This document shows, in pieces, positions 18,992 through 29,001 of a DNA stretch of 42,502 nucleotides (within the stretch, counting starts at the first letter, position 1; each line of letters begins with the position of its first letter). The notes under the pieces were generated by a model, which was not told the DNA's origin, did no database searches, and worked only from the letters and a program-made list of their open reading frames with translations. Source of the stretch: Asaia bogorensis (lineage in GTDB: Bacteria; Pseudomonadota; Alphaproteobacteria; Reyranellales; Reyranellaceae); contig CAMDCE010000043.1 of NCBI GenBank assembly GCA_945889625.1, positions 1 through 42,502 of the forward strand. The letters run 5' to 3'. The translations under genes and the position numbers were made by a program.

Positions 18992-19539
18992 TCCATCGCG
19001 GACTCCTGTTCTGGTCGGTCGCCGCCGTCGCCACGGCGGTCGGGCTGTTCACCGTGAAATACAAGGTGCAGGACCTCGAGGAGAAGATCGACCGCACCAA
19101 CCAGAAGATCATCGAGAGCCAGCAGGCCACGCACATCCTGCGGGTCGAATGGGCTCATCTCAACGAGGCCGAGCGCATCGAACGCCTGGCCCAGAAACAT
19201 CTCAAGCTCGAGCCGGCCGGTATCAAGCAGGTCGTCCGACTCGATACACTCAAACCCGAATCTGTCCCCCCGCGACGCGATCCACCACTCCCTTCCCCCC
19301 CACGTACGGGCAACGACGTCCCCTCGTCGAACCTGCCCGGTGGTGGTCGCGTCGCAGCGGAGGCCGGCAGCCCCTCGCCGGCCTCCGCACCCCATTCCAA
19401 GCGTTCGTCCGGACCCACGACGCCCCCTCGACCGGCCATAATCCAAGAGCCGGCAACCTCGGGTCCGGATGGCGACGGCCAGACCGCCGCAGCCTCCATC
19501 GATGAACTCCTCCAGCGTAAAGAGGGGGGACATCGGTGA
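18988..19539 (+). CDS. ftsL: FtsL-like division protein with long Pro-rich tail
   Basis: FtsL is a small bitopic septum protein that works with FtsB and FtsQ to activate FtsW/FtsI. This one has a membrane helix at residues 5-22 and a coiled-coil-like region (about 24-50) that leads into [16 protein letters not shown], a family signature. Up to residue 90 the protein is ordinary. Residues 91-183 are an extra Pro/Ser/Gly-rich tail ending [12 protein letters not shown]. Most FtsL proteins are about 90-130 residues, so this is long. The DNA of the tail has C-runs (such as seven C near 19295) and different codon use from the rest. Still, its stop overlaps the ftsI GTG exactly, which argues that the frame is real. 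The call rests on the N-terminal half and position. Confidence 0.9.
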   Translation: MIHRGLLFWSVAAVATAVGLFTVKYKVQDLEEKIDRTNQKIIESQQATHILRVEWAHLNEAERIERLAQKHLKLEPAGIKQVVRLDTLKPESVPPRRDPPLPSPPRTGNDVPSSNLPGGGRVAAEAGSPSPASAPHSKRSSGPTTPPRPAIIQEPATSGPDGDGQTAAASIDELLQRKEGGHR

Positions 19540-21389
19540 GGTTGTGGTGCAAGTCCGGCTCGCCCAAACCGGCCGCCGCGGCAAACGCGGCGGCCGGCGT
19601 GCGTTACGGGTCAGTGCAGGACCGTCTGAAGGGCGATGCCCAGGAGACCGCCCGCCAGCGCCTGATCATCGCTTCGGCGATCTTCACCGTGGTCTTCGTC
19701 GCGGTCGGCCTGCGCATGGGCTACGTCTCTGTGCTGCGCGACGGCGCCGAGCCGACGCAGAGGGTTGCCGCCCGCGGCGGCTCGATCCAGTCGGAGCGCG
19801 CCGACATCGTCGATCGCAACGGCGTGGTGCTGGCGACCTCGGTGCCGGTGATGTCGGCCTTCGTCAATCCACGCCTGCTGCTCGACCCGCAGGACGCCGC
19901 GCGCAGGATCGTATCGGCCCTGCCTGAGCTCAAGTTCGAGGAGCTCCGGGAGAAGCTCGACGGCGACAAGAGCTTCGTGTGGATCAAGAGGGGCTTGAGC
20001 CCGCGCGAGCACAACCTCGTCAACCGCCTCGGCATCCCCGGTCTCGAGTTCCAGGCCGAGGAGCGGCGGATCTATCCGCAGGGCACGGCGGCGGCCCACA
20101 TCATGGGCTACGCCAGCGTCGACAATGCCGGTTTGGCCGGCGTCGAGCGCTACTTCGACCAGCAGCTCCAGAGCGGCGAGACCGTGCAGCTCTCGATCGA
20201 TTTGCGCCTGCAGCGCCTGGTCGAGCAGGAGATCGCCCGCGCGGTCCAGAAATTTTCGGCGATCGGCGCCACCGCCATCGTGTTGGACGCGACCAACGGC
20301 GAGGTCCTCGCCATGGCCTCGCTGCCGACCTTCGATCCGAACAAGGCCAAGACCCTGACCAACGAGGCGCTGTTCAACCGCGCGACTCTTGGCGTCTACG
20401 AGCAGGGGTCGACCTTCAAGATCTTCAACACAGCGATGGCGCTGGACAGCGGCAAGGTCACCCTCGCCAGCATCTTCGACGCGACCTCGCCGATCAAGAT
20501 CGACCGCTTCACCATCAATGACGACCATGCGCAGCGCCGGCCGCTGACGGTGCCCGAGATCTTCACCTACTCGTCCAACATCGCCTCGGCCAAGATGGCG
20601 GTCGAGATCATGGGGCCGGAGGGACAGCGTGCCTTTTTCGACAAGATCGGCTTTCTCAAGCCGTTGAAGACCCAGCTCACCGAGGTCGCCGGGCCGCTCT
20701 GGCCGCGGCACTGGATGAAGATCAACACCATGACCATCGCCTTCGGGCACGGCTTGTCGGTGACGCCGCTGCACATGGCGACCGGTTCGGCCGCGGTGGT
20801 CAACGGCGGCGTGCTCTATCAGCCGAGCCTGGTGAAGCGCAATGCCGCCAGCGACCCCGGCAAGCGCGTCATTCAGGCCAAGACGTCGATGCAGATGCGC
20901 CAGCTCCTCCGTCTCAACGTCGTCCAGGGCACCGGCAAGAGATCCGACGTCCCGGGCTACGACGTCGGGGGCAAGACCGGCACGGCGGAAAAGGCGGCAC
21001 GCGGCGGCTACCGCCAAAAAGCCCTAATCAGCTCGTTCGTTGGCATGTTTCCCATGAACGAGCCCAAATTCATTGTCCTGGCCTCGCTCGACGAACCCAA
21101 GGGCATCGCCGAAACCGGCGGCTACGCCACCGCCGGCATGGTCGCCGCGCCCAGCGTCAAGGCGATCATCGAGAGCATTGCCGGGCTCTACGGCATTCTG
21201 CCGGGCGACTGGAACGGCGGCCTGCCGCCTCTGCAGATCGCCTCGACGCCGGTTCCGGCCACCGCGCCAACACCGCACTTCGTGCCGGTGGGGGCGCGCA
21301 ACCGGGCGGCGGAGCGCAAGGCCTTGCCGGCGAAAGTCGGCGGACAGACGGCAGCCGCACCCGGAGTGCGCTCCGTTGCTGTTGAGTGA
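19536..21389 (+). CDS. ftsI: Septal peptidoglycan transpeptidase FtsI (PBP3)
   Basis: Class B penicillin-binding protein that cross-links septal murein. The 617 residues show a cytoplasmic N-terminus, one membrane helix (about 47-66), the PBP dimerisation domain (RGGSIQSERADIVDRNGV in part) and the transpeptidase domain with all three active-site motifs: S292-T-F-K295, S346-S-N348 and K480-T-G482. The GTG at 19536 overlaps the ftsL stop; an in-frame GTG at about residue 22 (VRYGSVQD) is a possible alternative. A Pro/Ala-rich tail of about 50 residues follows the catalytic domain. The murE start lies inside its last codons. No sign of damage. Confidence 0.97.
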   Translation: MRLWCKSGSPKPAAAANAAAGVRYGSVQDRLKGDAQETARQRLIIASAIFTVVFVAVGLRMGYVSVLRDGAEPTQRVAARGGSIQSERADIVDRNGVVLATSVPVMSAFVNPRLLLDPQDAARRIVSALPELKFEELREKLDGDKSFVWIKRGLSPREHNLVNRLGIPGLEFQAEERRIYPQGTAAAHIMGYASVDNAGLAGVERYFDQQLQSGETVQLSIDLRLQRLVEQEIARAVQKFSAIGATAIVLDATNGEVLAMASLPTFDPNKAKTLTNEALFNRATLGVYEQGSTFKIFNTAMALDSGKVTLASIFDATSPIKIDRFTINDDHAQRRPLTVPEIFTYSSNIASAKMAVEIMGPEGQRAFFDKIGFLKPLKTQLTEVAGPLWPRHWMKINTMTIAFGHGLSVTPLHMATGSAAVVNGGVLYQPSLVKRNAASDPGKRVIQAKTSMQMRQLLRLNVVQGTGKRSDVPGYDVGGKTGTAEKAARGGYRQKALISSFVGMFPMNEPKFIVLASLDEPKGIAETGGYATAGMVAAPSVKAIIESIAGLYGILPGDWNGGLPPLQIASTPVPATAPTPHFVPVGARNRAAERKALPAKVGGQTAAAPGVRSVAVE

Positions 21390-22854
21390 GCTCATGCGGC
21401 AGAGCGCCGACACCGCTGCTCCCGGTGCCGCGCCGCCGCGCGATCCAGTTCTGGCTGGCCTGACGCTCGATTCGCGCAAGGTCCGGCCAGGCTACCTGTT
21501 CGCGGCACTGGCCGGAGCGCAGCACAATGGCGCGGCCTTCGTCGCCGATGCCGTCGGCCGCGGCGCGGTGGCGATCCTGGCCGCGCCCGAGGCCGCCCTG
21601 CCGCCGCTCGCGCCCGGCGTCACCGTCCTGCGCGACGCCAACCCGCGCCGCCGCGTGGCCTTGATGGCCGCGGCATTCGCCGGAACCCAGCCCGCCACGG
21701 TCGCCGCCGTCACCGGCACCAACGGCAAGTCCTCGACCGTCCATTTCGTTCGCCACATCTGGGCGGCGCTTGGTCAAAAGGCTGCGAGCGTCGGCACGCT
21801 CGGCATAGTCTCGCCGGGCCTTTCACGCGCCGCCGGACTCACGACCCCCGATCCCGTGCAGCTTCACGCCGATCTTGCCACGCTGGCGCGCGAGGGTGTG
21901 ACGCATCTGGCCATCGAGGCCTCGAGCCATGGCCTCGACCAGCATCGCCTTGATGGGCTGCGTCTCTCGGCCGCCGCCTTCACCAACCTGACGCACGAGC
22001 ATCTCGACTATCACGTCTCGATGGATGCCTACTTCGCGGCCAAGGCGCGGCTGTTCGACCAGCTGATGCCGGCCAGCGGCACCGCCGTGGCGAACGCCGA
22101 CAGCGATCGCACCGCGGCGCTGGCCGAGATCTGCCGTCGACGTGGCTTGCGCTTCTGGACCTACGGCACGAAGGGCAGGGAATTCCGCCTGTTGCGCGAT
22201 CAGCCGACGCCGGCCGGCCAGCATCTCACGGTCGAAGTGCTGGGCACCCGTCGCGAAGTCGAGCTGCCGCTGGTCGGCGGCTTCCAGGCCTCCAATGCGC
22301 TGGCAGCCCTCGGCCTGGCCGTGGCGACCGGCGGCGATCCCGCACGCGCGACTGCGGCACTCGCGACCCTGAGCGGCGCGCCGGGCCGCCTGCAGCTCGT
22401 CGCCCGCCATCGTTCCGGCGCGCCGGTCTATGTCGACTACGCCCACAAGCCCGAAGCGCTGGAGACGGTGCTGGCCACGCTGCGTCCGTTCGCCAAGGGC
22501 AGGTTGATCGTGGTGTTCGGCTGCGGCGGTGACCGCGACCGGGCCAAGCGCCCGGTGATGGGCGAGATCGCCACGCGTCTTGCCGATTTCACCATCGTCA
22601 CCGACGACAATCCGCGATCCGAGGAGCCGGCGGCCATCCGTAGCGAAATCCTGCGCGGCATTCCCGCCGAACGGAAGAACTGGAGCGAAGCGCGCGACGG
22701 CCGCCACGCCGCCATCGAACGCGGCATGGCAACACTCGCGTCGGCCAACGACCTGCTGCTGATCGCCGGCAAGGGCCACGAGACCGGCCAGACGATCAAG
22801 GGCGTCAACCATCCGTTCGACGACGCCAAAGTCGCGCGGGAGCTGGCGTCGTGA
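21376..22854 (+). CDS. murE: UDP-MurNAc-tripeptide synthetase, meso-diaminopimelate adding
   Basis: Cytoplasmic ATP-dependent ligase adding the third residue of the murein stem. The motif D411-N-P-R414 marks enzymes that use meso-diaminopimelate rather than lysine. The ATP loop TGTNGKSST, the HEHLDYH segment and the C-terminal GKGHETGQ are also present. The start is a choice: TTG at 21376 gives MLLSELMRQS, which matches the usual N-terminus and has GGAG at a suitable distance, but overlaps ftsI by 14 bases; the ATG at 21394 would remove six residues. Length is 492 residues from the TTG. The stop overlaps the murF GTG. Confidence 0.96.
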   Translation: MLLSELMRQSADTAAPGAAPPRDPVLAGLTLDSRKVRPGYLFAALAGAQHNGAAFVADAVGRGAVAILAAPEAALPPLAPGVTVLRDANPRRRVALMAAAFAGTQPATVAAVTGTNGKSSTVHFVRHIWAALGQKAASVGTLGIVSPGLSRAAGLTTPDPVQLHADLATLAREGVTHLAIEASSHGLDQHRLDGLRLSAAAFTNLTHEHLDYHVSMDAYFAAKARLFDQLMPASGTAVANADSDRTAALAEICRRRGLRFWTYGTKGREFRLLRDQPTPAGQHLTVEVLGTRREVELPLVGGFQASNALAALGLAVATGGDPARATAALATLSGAPGRLQLVARHRSGAPVYVDYAHKPEALETVLATLRPFAKGRLIVVFGCGGDRDRAKRPVMGEIATRLADFTIVTDDNPRSEEPAAIRSEILRGIPAERKNWSEARDGRHAAIERGMATLASANDLLLIAGKGHETGQTIKGVNHPFDDAKVARELAS

Positions 22855-24257
22855 GCGCGCTGTGGACCTCCGACGAAGTGGCGAAGGCACTGTCTCCGGT
22901 GGCGATGTCGGGCGCCTTCGAGGCGACCGGCGTCACGTTCGACAGCCGCGCCGTCGGCAAGGGCGACCTGTTTTTTGCGCTGAGCGGCGAGACGACCGAC
23001 GGTCATGGTTTCGTCGCTGACGCCTTGTCGCGCGGCGCTGCCGCGGCGATCGTCTCGCGCGATGTGCCGAACGCTGCCGGAAACCTCGTGAAGGTCGCCG
23101 ACACGATGAAGGCGCTGGTCGATCTCGGCCGCGCCGGCCGCCGCCGCAGCCAGGCGCGCATCGCCAGCATCACCGGCTCGGTCGGCAAGACCAGCACCAA
23201 GGACGCGCTGCGCACGATGCTGTCCGACCAGGCATCAACGGCGGCGAGTATGGCGAGCTACAACAATCATGTCGGCGTGCCGATCAGCCTTGCCCGCCTG
23301 CCGCGAGCAGCCGACTACGGCGTGTTCGAGATCGGCATGAACCATCCCGGCGAGATCGAGCCGCTGGCCCGCCTGGTCGAGGCGCATGTCGGCGTCATCA
23401 CCAACGTCGAGCCGGCGCATATCGGTCATATGGGTTCGGAAGAAGCGATTGCCGACGAGAAGGCCTGCCTGTTCGCCGGCATGCTCGACGGCGCCGTTGC
23501 CGTGCTGAATCGCGATAGCCGCCACTTCGATCGGCTCGCCGAACGCGCGCGAGGCTTCGGCGTGGCGCGCATCGTCGGATTTGGCCGCGATGCGTCCGCG
23601 GACGTCCGTCTCCTTGCGTGCGACCTGCATGATTCCGGCAGCGACGTCGTGGCCTCTATTCACGGCTGGAGGGTCGAGTATCGGATGGGCGCGGCGGGTG
23701 AGCACTGGGTCCTGAACAGCCTGGCAGCACTTGCCGTTGTCGAAGCGCTGGGCGCAGATGTGACCTTGGCCGCCGCCACGCTTGCCGAGGTCAAGGCCTC
23801 GCCGGGTCGCGGCGCGCGCCGGCGCCTGAAATTTGGCGAGGGCGCGATCGAGCTGCTCGACGAGAGCTACAACGCCAATCCGGCGTCAGTGAAGGCGATG
23901 CTCGCAGTGCTGGCGCGCGCCGAGCCGGCGCCCGGCGGACGGCGATTGCTGGCGATGGGCGACATGCGCGAGCTCGGCGGGCACGCCGACGCCTACCATG
24001 CCGGCCTCGCCGACGCGGTCGCGGCCAGCGGCGCGACACAGGTCTTTCTGTGCGGGCCGCACATGCAGGTGCTGTGGCAGCGCCTGGCGGCGGCGCAGAA
24101 GGGCGTGCACCGGCCCGATTCGGCGGCGCTGGCGGGCGAAGTCGCGGCGGCTCTGCGGGCCGGGGACGTGATTGCGATCAAGGGTTCGTTGGGCTCAAAA
24201 ATGAAAAACGTCGTCGATGCCGTCCTGGCGGCAAGCAGCGGCGAAACGGGACGCTGA
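22851..24257 (+). CDS. murF: UDP-MurNAc-tripeptide--D-Ala-D-Ala ligase (GTG start)
   Basis: Adds the D-Ala-D-Ala dipeptide made by Ddl to complete the cytoplasmic UDP-MurNAc-pentapeptide. The 468-residue protein has the Mur ligase three-domain plan: N-terminal uridine-binding region (GVTFDSRAV), ATP loop [21 protein letters not shown] and [10 protein letters not shown] in the central domain, and [15 protein letters not shown] with GDMRELG in the C-terminal part. These are MurF hallmarks. The GTG at 22851 overlaps the murE stop. It ends two bases before the mraY ATG. Confidence 0.97.
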   Translation: MSALWTSDEVAKALSPVAMSGAFEATGVTFDSRAVGKGDLFFALSGETTDGHGFVADALSRGAAAAIVSRDVPNAAGNLVKVADTMKALVDLGRAGRRRSQARIASITGSVGKTSTKDALRTMLSDQASTAASMASYNNHVGVPISLARLPRAADYGVFEIGMNHPGEIEPLARLVEAHVGVITNVEPAHIGHMGSEEAIADEKACLFAGMLDGAVAVLNRDSRHFDRLAERARGFGVARIVGFGRDASADVRLLACDLHDSGSDVVASIHGWRVEYRMGAAGEHWVLNSLAALAVVEALGADVTLAAATLAEVKASPGRGARRRLKFGEGAIELLDESYNANPASVKAMLAVLARAEPAPGGRRLLAMGDMRELGGHADAYHAGLADAVAASGATQVFLCGPHMQVLWQRLAAAQKGVHRPDSAALAGEVAAALRAGDVIAIKGSLGSKMKNVVDAVLAASSGETGR

Positions 24258-24259
24258 AG

Positions 24260-25351
24260 ATGATCTACAATTTCCTCTATCCGCTGGCCGACGTCTTCAG
24301 TCCCTTCAACCTGTTCCGCTATCTGACGTTCCGCTCGATTGCGGCGTTCCTGACGGCGTTGGTGCTGAGCTTCCTGATCGGCGGCGGCCTGATCCGCTGG
24401 CTGCGCAGCAAGCAGACCCAGGGCCAGCCGATCCGCGACGACGGCCCGGCCAGCCATCTCATGACCAAGAAGGGCACGCCGACCATGGGCGGCCTGCTGA
24501 TCCTGATTTCGCTGCTGGCCGCCACCCTGCTGTGGGCCGACCTGACCAACCGCTATGTCTGGATCGTACTCATCGTCACCGTGACGTTTGGCGCGGTCGG
24601 CCTGTGGGACGACTTCCTCAAAGTCACCAAGCGCAATTCCAAGGGCGTGCCGGGCAAGGTGAAGTTCACCCTGTCGATCGTGGTGGCCGCCGCCGCCGCC
24701 TATTACATCGCGCAGGCCTCGCCGGCGCCGCTGCGTTACATGATGGCCTTTCCGTTCCTCAAGGACGTGCTGCTGCCGCTCGGCCTCGTAGGTTTCGTAA
24801 TCTTCTCCGTGCTGGTGATCGTCGGCACCTCCAACGCCGTCAACCTGACCGATGGGCTCGATGGTCTGGCCATCGGCCCGGTGATCATGGCCTCGATCGT
24901 GTTTGGCCTGATCGCCTACGTCGTCGGCAACGTCATCTACACCAACTACCTATACGTCCATCACATCCCGCGCTCGGGCGAGCTCGCCGTGCTGCTGTCC
25001 GCCCTGGTTGGCGCGGGCCTGGGCTTCCTGTGGTTCAATGCGCCGCCGGCGATGGTGTTCATGGGCGATACCGGTTCGCTGGCGATCGGCGGCGCGCTGG
25101 GTGCGGTTGCCGTCGTCATCAAGCACGAGATCGTCCTGGCGATCGTCGGCGGGCTGTTCGTGCTCGAGACCGTGTCGGTGATCGTGCAGGTCCTGTCCTA
25201 CAGATGGACCGGCCGCCGCGTCTTCCGCATGGCGCCGCTGCATCATCACTTCGAACAGAAGGGTTGGGCCGAGCCGACCATCGTTTTCCGCTTCTGGATC
25301 ATCGCCGCCATTCTCTCGATGATCGGCCTTGCCACCTTGAAGTTGAGGTGA
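24260..25351 (+). CDS. mraY: Phospho-MurNAc-pentapeptide translocase
   Basis: Integral membrane enzyme that transfers phospho-MurNAc-pentapeptide to undecaprenyl phosphate, giving lipid I. The 363 residues form about ten membrane helices. Conserved cytoplasmic loops are easy to read: [16 protein letters not shown] with the Mg-binding Asp pair, [13 protein letters not shown], and the histidine loop [11 protein letters not shown]. The start is the ATG at 24260, where [11 protein letters not shown] is the normal opening; CTGAAG upstream gives a weak ribosome site. It is followed four bases later by murD. Confidence 0.98.
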   Translation: MIYNFLYPLADVFSPFNLFRYLTFRSIAAFLTALVLSFLIGGGLIRWLRSKQTQGQPIRDDGPASHLMTKKGTPTMGGLLILISLLAATLLWADLTNRYVWIVLIVTVTFGAVGLWDDFLKVTKRNSKGVPGKVKFTLSIVVAAAAAYYIAQASPAPLRYMMAFPFLKDVLLPLGLVGFVIFSVLVIVGTSNAVNLTDGLDGLAIGPVIMASIVFGLIAYVVGNVIYTNYLYVHHIPRSGELAVLLSALVGAGLGFLWFNAPPAMVFMGDTGSLAIGGALGAVAVVIKHEIVLAIVGGLFVLETVSVIVQVLSYRWTGRRVFRMAPLHHHFEQKGWAEPTIVFRFWIIAAILSMIGLATLKLR

Positions 25352-25355
25352 GCGG

Positions 25356-26756
25356 ATGATCGATCTTGCCGTCCTCAAAGGATCGTCGTTCGTCGTGCTG
25401 GGGCTTGCGCGCTCGGGCCTCTCTACGGTGCGCGCCCTGGTGGCGGCGGGCATCGACTACGTCGCCTGGGACGACGACGAGACCTCACGCGCCGCGGCGG
25501 CAGGTGCCGGCGTCAAGCTCGTCGATCCCGCGAGCATCGACTGGCAGCGCTTCACCGCGCTGATCATCAGCCCCGGCATTCCCAATCGCCTGCCCAAGCC
25601 GCATGCCGCGGCCGAAGCGGCGCGCGCGGCCGGCAAGAAGATCATTTGCGACGTCGAGCTTCTGGCGGTCGCCCAGCCCGAGGCGCGCTTCGTCGCCGTC
25701 ACCGGCACCAACGGCAAATCGACCACCACGGCCTTGATCGGCCATATCCTGACTTCGGCCGGAGTCGCCTGCGAAGTCGGCGGCAACATCGGTCGCGGCG
25801 CGCTCGGCCTCGGGCCACTGGGCATCGGCGGGGTCTATGTGCTGGAACTCTCGTCGTACCAGCTCGAGCTGCTCGACACGTTCCGCGCCCATGTCGCGGT
25901 GTGGCTCAACATCACGCCCGACCATATCGACCGTCATGGCGACATGGCGGGCTACGTTGCCGCCAAGGAACACATCTTCGACCGCCAGAAGCCGGGCGAT
26001 TGCGCCGTGATCGGTGTCGACGACGATCATTCGCGCGCCGTCCACACGAAAATGGCCACCCGGTACCGCATCGCCGCGCCGCCGGTGGCGTTCGATCGCC
26101 CCGTTCTCGGCGGCATGTCGTTTCGCGCCGGCAGGTTGCTCGATGCCGACGGCTACTCGGCCAATTTCTCCGACGTGCCCACGCTGCCCGGCGACCACAA
26201 CGCCCAGAACGCCGCTTGCGCCTTTGTGGCCTGCCGCTGGCTTCGGGTGTCGCGCGACGAGATCCTCAAAGGGCTCAAGACCTATCCCGGCCTGCCGCAT
26301 CGCCAGGAGCGGGTCGCCGCCGTTGGCAACGTCACCTATGTCAACGACAGCAAGGCGACCAACGCCGACGCCACGGCGCGCGCTCTGTCGAGCTACTGCG
26401 ATATCTACTGGATCGCCGGCGGCCAGGCCAAGGAAGGCGGCGTGGCGCCGCTTGCGGCGTACTTCGAGCGCGTTCGGCACGCCTTCCTGATCGGCGAGGC
26501 CACCGAACTGTTCGCCGGCCAGCTCGAGGGCAAGGTCGGCTACAGCCGCTGCGGCGACCTGCAGTCGGCGGTGGGCGCTGCGCACGAGCTTGCGCAGCGC
26601 GAGACGCCCAAACGAGACGGGGGGCCGGCGGTGGTCCTGCTCTCGCCCGCCTGCGCCTCATGGGACCAATGGAAGAGCTACGAGCATCGCGGCGATGCCT
26701 TCCGCACCATGGCGCGTGCCTTGCCGGGCGCGCAGAGCTTGGGGAGCGTGGCGTGA
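25356..26756 (+). CDS. murD: UDP-MurNAc-L-alanine--D-glutamate ligase
   Basis: Cytoplasmic ligase adding D-glutamate as the second stem residue. In 466 residues it shows the N-terminal Rossmann-like start VVLGLARSGLSTV, the ATP loop TGTNGKSTTT, ELSSYQLE, NITPDHIDRHG, the HRQERVA substrate motif and NDSKATNADAT, all of which fit MurD. The ATG follows GGTGAGCGG. The stop overlaps the ftsW GTG. The gene order mraY-murD-ftsW-murG is the usual one. Confidence 0.97.
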   Translation: MIDLAVLKGSSFVVLGLARSGLSTVRALVAAGIDYVAWDDDETSRAAAAGAGVKLVDPASIDWQRFTALIISPGIPNRLPKPHAAAEAARAAGKKIICDVELLAVAQPEARFVAVTGTNGKSTTTALIGHILTSAGVACEVGGNIGRGALGLGPLGIGGVYVLELSSYQLELLDTFRAHVAVWLNITPDHIDRHGDMAGYVAAKEHIFDRQKPGDCAVIGVDDDHSRAVHTKMATRYRIAAPPVAFDRPVLGGMSFRAGRLLDADGYSANFSDVPTLPGDHNAQNAACAFVACRWLRVSRDEILKGLKTYPGLPHRQERVAAVGNVTYVNDSKATNADATARALSSYCDIYWIAGGQAKEGGVAPLAAYFERVRHAFLIGEATELFAGQLEGKVGYSRCGDLQSAVGAAHELAQRETPKRDGGPAVVLLSPACASWDQWKSYEHRGDAFRTMARALPGAQSLGSVA

Positions 26757-27880
26757 TCCAGGTTCCGCGCGACGACCGCAGCGTGATCGGCCAGTGGTGG
26801 TGGACCGTCGACCGCTGGTCGCTGGGCGCCATCCTGGCGATCATGGCGTTCGGCGTGCTGCTCACTCTCGCGGCCTCGCCACCGGCGGCCGAACGCCTCG
26901 GCGCCGATTCCTTCATGTTCGCCAAGCGCCAGTTCATCTTCCTGCCGATGGCGCTGATGCTGATGCTCGCCATTTCGCTGGTCTCGCCGCGCCATGTCCG
27001 GCGGCTGGCGCTGCTGGTGTTCTGCGCCAGCCTGATCCTGCTGGCCGCAACATTCGCCATCGGCGTCGAGATCAAGGGCGCCCGCCGCTGGATCACCGTG
27101 CCCGGCCTGTCGAGCCTGCAGCCGTCGGAGTTCGTCAAACCGAGCCTCGCCGTGATCTCGGCCTGGCTGTTGGCGCAGAGCCGCACCGAGCGTCGCGCCC
27201 CGGGCTACTTTCTCTCGACTCTGCTGGTCGTCACGGTGCTGGCACTGCTGATGCTGCAACCCGACCTCGGCATGAGCGTCGTGGTCGCCGCGGTGTGGGC
27301 CTGCCAGCTTTTCGTGGTCGGCCTGCCGATGTGGATCGCCGGCTTCGGCGTCGTCGCCGGCGCCGGCGCGCTGGTCGGTGCCTATTTCGTATTCCACCAC
27401 GTGCGCAGCCGCTTCGATCGCTTCCTCGATCCGTCGTCGGGCGACAACTACCAGGTCAACACCGCGCTCGAGGCCTTCATGAACGGCTCGTTGTTCGGCC
27501 GCGGACCGGGCGAGGGCACGGTGAAGGCCCAGCTTCCCGACGCCCATACCGACTTCATCATGGCGGTGGCGGGCGAGGAGCTCGGCTTGATCGTCTGTCT
27601 GATTATCCTCGGCCTGTTCGCCTTCGTGACCCTGCGTGCCATGCAGCGGGCCTCGAGGGAGACCAGCCTGTTCATCACTCTGGCGGCGACCGGGCTCGGC
27701 GTGCAGTTCGGGCTGCAGGCCGCCATCAACATGGCCTCGACCGTCCAGCTCATTCCCGCCAAGGGCATGACCCTGCCGTTCATCTCCTACGGTGGCTCCT
27801 CGGCGCTGGCGATGGCGATTTGCGTCGGCATGATGCTGTCGCTGACGCGCGAGCACGCGGGCTTGAGAGAGGCGGTGTGA
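26753..27880 (+). CDS. ftsW: SEDS peptidoglycan polymerase FtsW (GTG start)
   Basis: Septal glycosyltransferase of the SEDS family, partner of FtsI; it polymerises lipid II into glycan strands. The 375 residues make about ten membrane helices. Family motifs are GARRWI, QPSEFVKP, QPDLGMS, a periplasmic loop GPGEGTVKAQLPDAHTDF with the catalytic Asp (shown in part), EELG and FISYGGSS. The GTG at 26753 overlaps the murD stop and GGGGAG lies 7 bases before it. Its last base is shared with the murG ATG (TGATG). Confidence 0.97.
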   Translation: MIQVPRDDRSVIGQWWWTVDRWSLGAILAIMAFGVLLTLAASPPAAERLGADSFMFAKRQFIFLPMALMLMLAISLVSPRHVRRLALLVFCASLILLAATFAIGVEIKGARRWITVPGLSSLQPSEFVKPSLAVISAWLLAQSRTERRAPGYFLSTLLVVTVLALLMLQPDLGMSVVVAAVWACQLFVVGLPMWIAGFGVVAGAGALVGAYFVFHHVRSRFDRFLDPSSGDNYQVNTALEAFMNGSLFGRGPGEGTVKAQLPDAHTDFIMAVAGEELGLIVCLIILGLFAFVTLRAMQRASRETSLFITLAATGLGVQFGLQAAINMASTVQLIPAKGMTLPFISYGGSSALAMAICVGMMLSLTREHAGLREAV

Positions 27881-29001
27881 TGGTCGAGTCGCGCCCTGTC
27901 GTTCTGGCGACCGGCGGCACCGGCGGGCATGTGTTTCCCGCCGAAGCGCTGGCCGGCGAACTCGAGGCGCGCGGCGTTGCGTTCACCCTGGTCACCGATT
28001 CGCGCGGTCGGCAGTGGCAGGGTGCCTTGTCGCGTCGGCCGATCCACCATATCCGTTCGGCAAGCCCGACCGGCTCGTTGCGCCGCCGCCTGCTGGCGTT
28101 GCTCGCGCTCGGCCTCGGCCTGTTCGATGCCTGGCGCGCGCTCGGTCGCATCGCGCCGGCCGCCGTGGTCGGCTTCGGCGGATATGCCTCGGTGCCGACC
28201 ATGATCGCCGCCCGCCTGCGCCGGCTGCCGTCAATGCTGCACGAGCAGAATGCCGTGCTGGGCAGGGCCAATCGCCTGGTGCAGGGAAGTGCTGCCTGTG
28301 TCGCCGTATCGTTCGCCCGAACCCGGTACATCGCGGAGAACGACCAGCGCGCCCGGCTGGTCGGCAATCCGGTGCGCGAGCCGGTGCGGGCGCTGCGCAA
28401 TTCGCCCTATCGTGCGCCCGGCGCGGATCGCGTGATCGACCTCTTGATCGTCGGCGGCAGCCAGGGTTCCGCTTCGTTCAGCCGGATCGTTCCGGCGGCG
28501 ATCCTGTCGCTGCCGGAGCCGCTGCGCGCCCGCCTGCGTCTGGTCCAGCAGTGCCGGCCCGATGACCTGGTAAGGGTGCGCACGCGCTACGGCGAGGCCG
28601 GCATCGTGGCCGAGCTGGCGTCGTTCTTCGTCGACCTGCCGCAGCGTATCGCGTCGGCGCATCTCGTGATCGGTCGCGCCGGCGCATCGACGGTCGCCGA
28701 ACTCGCGACCATCGGCAGACCCTCCATCGTGGTTCCGTATCCCTTTGCGGCTGACGATCACCAGATGGCGAACGCCCGTGCCTTCGAGGCAGCCGGCGCC
28801 TGCATCGTGATCGCGCAAGCCGACTTCACGGCCGAGACCTTGGCCGGGCATCTCGTCGCTCTGTTCGAGGCGCCGCAGCGCCTGGCCCGGATGGCCGTCG
28901 CCGCCCATGCCGTCAGCCGGCCGGATGCCGCCGCGCGTCTCGCCGACCTGGTGGGCGAACTGATCGATCCCACCATCACGCCGTCGGGAGTTGCCGCATG
29001 A
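27880..29001 (+). CDS. murG: UDP-GlcNAc:lipid I N-acetylglucosaminyltransferase
   Basis: Peripheral membrane enzyme converting lipid I to lipid II on the cytoplasmic face. The 373-residue GT-B protein has the N-terminal G-loop [39 protein letters not shown] in the second domain and the donor-binding [11 protein letters not shown]. All are MurG landmarks. The ATG shares one base with the ftsW stop, so the two are probably coupled. The stop overlaps the murC ATG. The C-terminal 10 residues are not conserved in any way I recognise. Confidence 0.97.
   Translation: MVESRPVVLATGGTGGHVFPAEALAGELEARGVAFTLVTDSRGRQWQGALSRRPIHHIRSASPTGSLRRRLLALLALGLGLFDAWRALGRIAPAAVVGFGGYASVPTMIAARLRRLPSMLHEQNAVLGRANRLVQGSAACVAVSFARTRYIAENDQRARLVGNPVREPVRALRNSPYRAPGADRVIDLLIVGGSQGSASFSRIVPAAILSLPEPLRARLRLVQQCRPDDLVRVRTRYGEAGIVAELASFFVDLPQRIASAHLVIGRAGASTVAELATIGRPSIVVPYPFAADDHQMANARAFEAAGACIVIAQADFTAETLAGHLVALFEAPQRLARMAVAAHAVSRPDAAARLADLVGELIDPTITPSGVAA

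Noticed and set aside
19261..19310. ftsL as a frameshifted pseudogene
   Set aside because: C-runs raise the suspicion, but the frame stays open for a further 80 codons and stops in exact overlap with ftsI, so I keep it as one gene.
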